8,559 nt of DNA, from NCBI GenBank assembly GCA_003151895.1, contig PLYX01000168.1:1-8559 (forward strand). Direction: 5' to 3'. This document shows, piece by piece, positions 5,089-8,559 of the stretch (the first letter of the stretch is position 1; each line of letters opens with the position of its first letter). The stretch is from Solirubrobacterales bacterium (GTDB lineage Bacteria; Actinomycetota; Thermoleophilia; Solirubrobacterales; Solirubrobacteraceae). The position numbers and the translations under genes are program-made. The notes beneath the pieces are model-generated. The model did no database searches and was not told where the DNA came from. It worked only from the letters and a program-made list of their open reading frames with translations.

Positions 5089-8000
5089 TCATTTCTTCTT
5101 GCGCTTGGCCGGCTTCTTTACCTTCGGCTTGGCGCAGCCGCTCACGGCGATCTTCGTGCTCTGGTTTATCACCGCGCCGTTCTGAGCGGTGATTCGCGTG
5201 GGCATCAGGAGCTTCTGCTTGCAGAGGTTGCCGTTGGCCGCGAGCGCCGAGAACTTGCCCTCGGGCAATGTCAGTTCGAAGCTGCCGACCGGAACGTCGG
5301 GGACGGTTTTGAACGTCGTGCTGGTGATCCCTGCTTTGGAGATGAACGTTTCCCCGTGCAGGTCCACGGTGACGCCGTAGCCCTGCAGGATGATGATCAG
5401 TTCGGGGAACTTGGCGGCGCCGTGGGAGACGAAGTAGACGGGGCCGTTCAACGCCACGGGCAGGATCGGCGTGGTCGTCATGGCCGTCCCCACCCGCGAA
5501 GCCGCCGGACAGGCGGCCGGGTTGGCGTTGAAGACCTTGTCCGTACACGCCTTCTGCAACGTCGTCAGGCGCGAGGGCAACTGCTTTGGCAGCTTGACCT
5601 TGACCGAGGCGATGTTCGCCTGCGAGCCGAACGGTGCTTTGGGGTAGGCGAGCTTCACGTCGAGGCTCGCGCCGTTCTTGCGGGATGTCTTGCCCGACGT
5701 GGAGACCTTGAACTGCGGTTTGAACGCCAGTTCGCGGCAGCTGCCCACTCCGAAGTGGCTGGAGATCGCCGCCGTTGCGCCGGGGCCGGCGGCGCCCGGG
5801 GGCGGGGTACTCCAGGCGGTGCCGGTGAATTCAGCGGGGGTGCAGTTTGTGGGGTTGAAGAGGAACCCCGGGCGGTCGATGATGCTGTTGATCGAACGCA
5901 GGTCCGTGGGGACACCGTCGACGATCTGCGGGAGCGGGTCAGTCGTGATCGTGATCTGCGCCGTCAACGGATCCACCTCGATCTTCGCGCGGGTGATGAT
6001 CGTCCCGAGGTTGAACGGGCCCGCGATCACCGGCGTCACGATCGACAGGCCGAACGGCGCGCCCTTGTATGGGCCGGTCAGGAAGATCGGGAGCTCAGGC
6101 GCTCCGGGCTGCGGCAGCACCAGCGGATACGGCCCCGGGCCCGACGTCACGACCGCATGGCCGATATGTGAGGCCGCGGAGCAGGCGCCCTGTGCAGCCT
6201 GCGGTTCGGGGCAGAGGGGAACCTGGCTGATCATGCCCGCCGCACCGGCCGGCTCCTTGAACTGAAGCTTTTCGATGCGCTGCTGGCCGTCTCCGCGCTG
6301 CAGCAACAGGGAGAAGTTTGTGAAGGCGCCGGCCTGGTCGGTGGTGGAGCCGGCGATCATCGACGGGCTGAACGGCAGCGGCGAGGACGGGCACGAGCCG
6401 CCGCCGGGGCCAGCCTCGATGCCAAAGCTCGCGGTCGTCACGAAATCCGAGATGAACGGGCTGCTCCACGGGTTGAAATCTGCGTTTGTCGTGTAGGTGC
6501 CGCACTGTGTCGGGGTGTCGAGGGCGGCTTGCGCGCCGCCGCTGAATGACAGCTTGAAATCCGTGAACGGGAGCTCGGGGGTGCCTTCGAATTTGGTGGT
6601 GAGCTGGCCCGTCTGTTCGTTGAGATGCACGGTGCCCACGAGCTTGAGGCTAACGCCGTCGCCCGACGCCGCAACGAGCAGCTTCAGTTCCGGCGGGTTC
6701 GACTGCAGCACGAAGACGCTGCCTTCCAGCTTGTCTTTCAACAGCGGCGTTTCGATTTCGACGGTCCCGACTTTCGACTGCAAAGGGCACGACGACGGAC
6801 CGTTGTCTTCCTTACTTTCGGCTTTTTCGGCTTCCGTGGTGAGTCCATCCTGTGAGGGCTGGCACGCCTGAAGCCCCGCTGCCTGGCCGGGGTTGATCAC
6901 GAGACCGTCGGGGAGCGTGACCGTCGTGTTCTGAATATCGGAGGTTCCGACGCCGTTGGGGTCCGTAAGCCCACCGGCCGGCGGCTTTACTTCGACGGTC
7001 AATCCCGCCGGTGTATCCGCGTTGAAAGTGTCGGGCTCGGTCGTGATCGACGACCCGAAGCCCAAGCGTTCGCACCCCGTGAAGCCGGTTTCGTTGCCGT
7101 TGCTGTCATGGGTCGCGAACACCGCTTTGGCTTCGGTGCTCTTGCTGAACCAAGTGTCGGCACGGATCGTGAATGTCTGTGGGCCGGCGCACGCGGTCGG
7201 CAACGTGAGGTACGGTCGTTCCCCCACGCTGACAGGCTTACAGTTCGAGGGTTCTTGTGGATTTTCGACTTCCCCTTTTGTGCAGCCGCCAGAGCGGTCG
7301 GTGCGCCAGGGGTCATGGCTATGGTCACCGGGCACACCCCAAATTGTGAAAATGCTGCCGATGACGTCTCTTTCGGGGGTGTTGTCGGAATGCCCGGTCA
7401 ACCCGTAGTCGCTGCCGGTGCGGACGGCGAAGTCGACGCGGCCCTCGATGCCTTCTCCAGGCCTATAGCCAATCTCCGCCGGGACCCCAGCCGGGGGAAC
7501 CATGTTGTACAGTCGGGAGTGGATGGGCGCGCCACCAACCGCCACCGCCGTCAGAATTCCGACCTGACTTGTCTCCGGGCACTTGTTCGCGTCTAGCTCT
7601 TGGCGCGTGCACGTGGGTACAGCGTTGGGGTCACCGATGAGGCCCGGAGGCACGTTGACTTCGATGTCCTTCGGCGCCCCACCTTGAGGCCCCCAAAACC
7701 CACCCCCTGGTTCGTCGAAGTAGGTGGCGAGATCGAAGCTGACGGTCAGCTCATAGGGATGTGAGCCCGCCTGTGTGTCGAGCGTTCCGTCGGCGTTGCT
7801 GGCCCAGCCGTCGAAGCCGACGAACCGGAAGCCGCTAGGGGTTGCGCCAATCGTGACGGGGTCGGTCGTGCTCGCTGAGGTCGGCGCGCCACCACCCGCG
7901 ATCGCCACATGGTTGCCTTCTGAACCGTCTTTCGTCCCTTCCGTCGCTCCTTTGTTGACTTCGATTGCGATCCCGATCAGCTGGTCGAAATTGGGCCCTT

Positions 8001-8442
8001 CCCAGTTGGGATCTCCGCTGCCGCCGGCAAGTTCGGGCATGGCCACGGTGTTGGTGCAGGTGACGACCGTGGCGCCCGCCAAGCCGGGCCCGTTGCCCGT
8101 GCAGGCCCATCGCGAGTGACCGATCAAAGCGCTCCCGTTTTCAAGACCTTCGCCCGGTTCACCACGGAACGCTTTGAGCTCGCCGGCATCCGTGGCGGTC
8201 ACACCGGCCGGCAGCGTGTCGGTGACCGTGACCGGGCCTTTGCTCGGAGCGGCTCCCACGTTCAGGGGCGCGATCTCAATCGTCCCTCCGCCGCCGCGCA
8301 CTAGATTGCTGGGGAAGGTCCGTGCGGTCAGCTCCCACCCGGCGCCGGGGGTGACCGCGAAGGCCGGCGCGGCCGAGATGGACGTCAACGTCAGGACAAG
8401 GACGGTGGACAGCGCCAGCTTGAAACGGACAGGAACCCTCAT
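5089..8442 (-). CDS. Large secreted protein with four Cys-containing repeat modules and a Lys-rich tail
   Basis: About 1,117 residues, exported by the Sec route: N-terminal M-R-V-P-V-R-F-K, a hydrophobic core to ~22, then A-P-A-F-A with likely cleavage after residue 29. Residues ~30-130 resemble a DUF11-type beta domain (T-V-T-D-T-L-P-A-G-V-T-A). Four degenerate modules follow, each with a Cys, then C-x3-S-x-[VI]-G, then a hydrophobic G-x-[VI]-[YF]-like strand and a third Cys. The first two Cys of each are C278/C288, C527/C552, C744/C754 and C966/C978; the third are C418, C647, C867 and C1074. The C-terminus (1104-1117) is a run of Lys/Arg/Pro with no LPxTG or TM anchor, possibly holding anionic wall polymers. 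I recall similar proteins in Solirubrobacterales; no function is known to me. ATG 8442 is chosen over GTG 8445 because GGAGG lies 8 nt upstream. Confidence 0.82.
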   Translation of the reverse strand: MRVPVRFKLALSTVLVLTLTSISAAPAFAVTPGAGWELTARTFPSNLVRGGGGTIEIAPLNVGAAPSKGPVTVTDTLPAGVTATDAGELKAFRGEPGEGLENGSALIGHSRWACTGNGPGLAGATVVTCTNTVAMPELAGGSGDPNWEGPNFDQLIGIAIEVNKGATEGTKDGSEGNHVAIAGGGAPTSASTTDPVTIGATPSGFRFVGFDGWASNADGTLDTQAGSHPYELTVSFDLATYFDEPGGGFWGPQGGAPKDIEVNVPPGLIGDPNAVPTCTRQELDANKCPETSQVGILTAVAVGGAPIHSRLYNMVPPAGVPAEIGYRPGEGIEGRVDFAVRTGSDYGLTGHSDNTPERDVIGSIFTIWGVPGDHSHDPWRTDRSGGCTKGEVENPQEPSNCKPVSVGERPYLTLPTACAGPQTFTIRADTWFSKSTEAKAVFATHDSNGNETGFTGCERLGFGSSITTEPDTFNADTPAGLTVEVKPPAGGLTDPNGVGTSDIQNTTVTLPDGLVINPGQAAGLQACQPSQDGLTTEAEKAESKEDNGPSSCPLQSKVGTVEIETPLLKDKLEGSVFVLQSNPPELKLLVAASGDGVSLKLVGTVHLNEQTGQLTTKFEGTPELPFTDFKLSFSGGAQAALDTPTQCGTYTTNADFNPWSSPFISDFVTTASFGIEAGPGGGSCPSSPLPFSPSMIAGSTTDQAGAFTNFSLLLQRGDGQQRIEKLQFKEPAGAAGMISQVPLCPEPQAAQGACSAASHIGHAVVTSGPGPYPLVLPQPGAPELPIFLTGPYKGAPFGLSIVTPVIAGPFNLGTIITRAKIEVDPLTAQITITTDPLPQIVDGVPTDLRSINSIIDRPGFLFNPTNCTPAEFTGTAWSTPPPGAAGPGATAAISSHFGVGSCRELAFKPQFKVSTSGKTSRKNGASLDVKLAYPKAPFGSQANIASVKVKLPKQLPSRLTTLQKACTDKVFNANPAACPAASRVGTAMTTTPILPVALNGPVYFVSHGAAKFPELIIILQGYGVTVDLHGETFISKAGITSTTFKTVPDVPVGSFELTLPEGKFSALAANGNLCKQKLLMPTRITAQNGAVINQSTKIAVSGCAKPKVKKPAKRKKK

Positions 8443-8450
8443 CACTTAGC

Positions 8451-8455
8451 CCTCC
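8451..8455 (-). promoter_or_regulatory. Shine-Dalgarno of the secreted-protein gene
   Basis: GGAGG on the minus strand, 8 nt before ATG 8442 and 5 nt before GTG 8445; the wider spacing favours the ATG. It is the only strong ribosome binding site in the window. Confidence 0.75.
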
Positions 8456-8559
8456 GGTCGTTGCTGGCTTTCCTGGGCGCTTGTGCACGTTCCGTGGGCG
8501 AGTTGAGGGCTCAGAGCGCGTAGCTCCGCCGCCCGGCTATGCCTCAAGCGCCGCCGTGA
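8456..8559. other. Upstream region of the secreted-protein gene, no gene recognised
   Basis: Non-coding leader or promoter DNA of about 100 bp reaching the window edge. I see no convincing -35/-10 pair, operator palindrome or RNA gene, only a minor GAGC-GCGTA-GCTC inverted repeat near 8515. Frames open here lack family features. Confidence 0.4.

Noticed and set aside
4251..5192. Plus-strand frame opposite the TetR-type regulator
   Set aside because: No recognisable motif; the minus strand encodes clear TetR and winged-helix signatures.
4885..6171. Long open frame on the plus strand opposite the secreted-protein gene
   Set aside because: Arg/Gly/Asp-rich translation with no domain; it lies antisense to a well-supported coding frame with signal peptide and conserved motifs, as is common in high-GC DNA.

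Overview
The window is GC-rich actinobacterial-type DNA. The large secreted protein on the minus strand (low-complexity linkers, repeated Cys modules, Lys-rich tail) and the TetR regulator fused to a C-terminal winged helix resemble families I associate with Thermoleophilia/Solirubrobacterales (Conexibacter, Solirubrobacter and relatives). That placement is inferred from protein style; no marker gene is present.

Layout, left to right. (1) 1-1217: 3' portion of a plus-strand DHA2-type drug:proton antiporter, cut by the window edge. (2) 1258-2432: two toxin-antitoxin (TA) loci facing each other. The left one has an apparently intact antitoxin-like gene (1300-1581), but its PIN toxin is reduced to the C-terminal third (1584-1760). 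The right one is an intact vapBC pair on the minus strand (2432-1834). Their 3' ends meet at a small cluster of inverted repeats (1767-1824). (3) 2433-2595: a short divergent control region holding the vapBC promoter with two AT-rich palindromes, a decayed fragment of a winged-helix gene, a 15-bp-period tandem repeat, and an 18-bp imperfect palindrome next to the promoter of the following gene. (4) 2596-4050: an ATPase_2 + DUF234-type P-loop ATPase. (5) 4056-5087 (minus): a TetR-type regulator with an extra MarR-like winged helix; its stop codon lies 5 bp from the ATPase stop. (6) 5089-8442 (minus): a secreted protein of about 1,117 residues, directly upstream of and nearly touching the regulator. 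About 115 bp of upstream DNA finishes the window.

How the parts relate. The secreted protein and the TetR-winged-helix protein are probably co-transcribed, since only 1 nt separates stop and start. The centre (about 1.25-4.05 kb) looks like a small accessory patch: TA modules in different states of decay, an orphan-type ATPase, and a fragment resembling the 3' end of the neighbouring regulator lying on the far side of the ATPase. Three starts in this patch (1300, 2432 on minus, 2596) have a -10-like hexamer very close to the start codon and no clear Shine-Dalgarno, which suggests leaderless or near-leaderless mRNAs. The secreted-protein gene, by contrast, has a clear GGAGG.

No tRNA, rRNA, CRISPR array, transposase or integrase is recognisable. 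The most novel-looking items are the fourfold Cys-containing module in the secreted protein and the regulator-tail fragment and palindromic operator around the ATPase gene.
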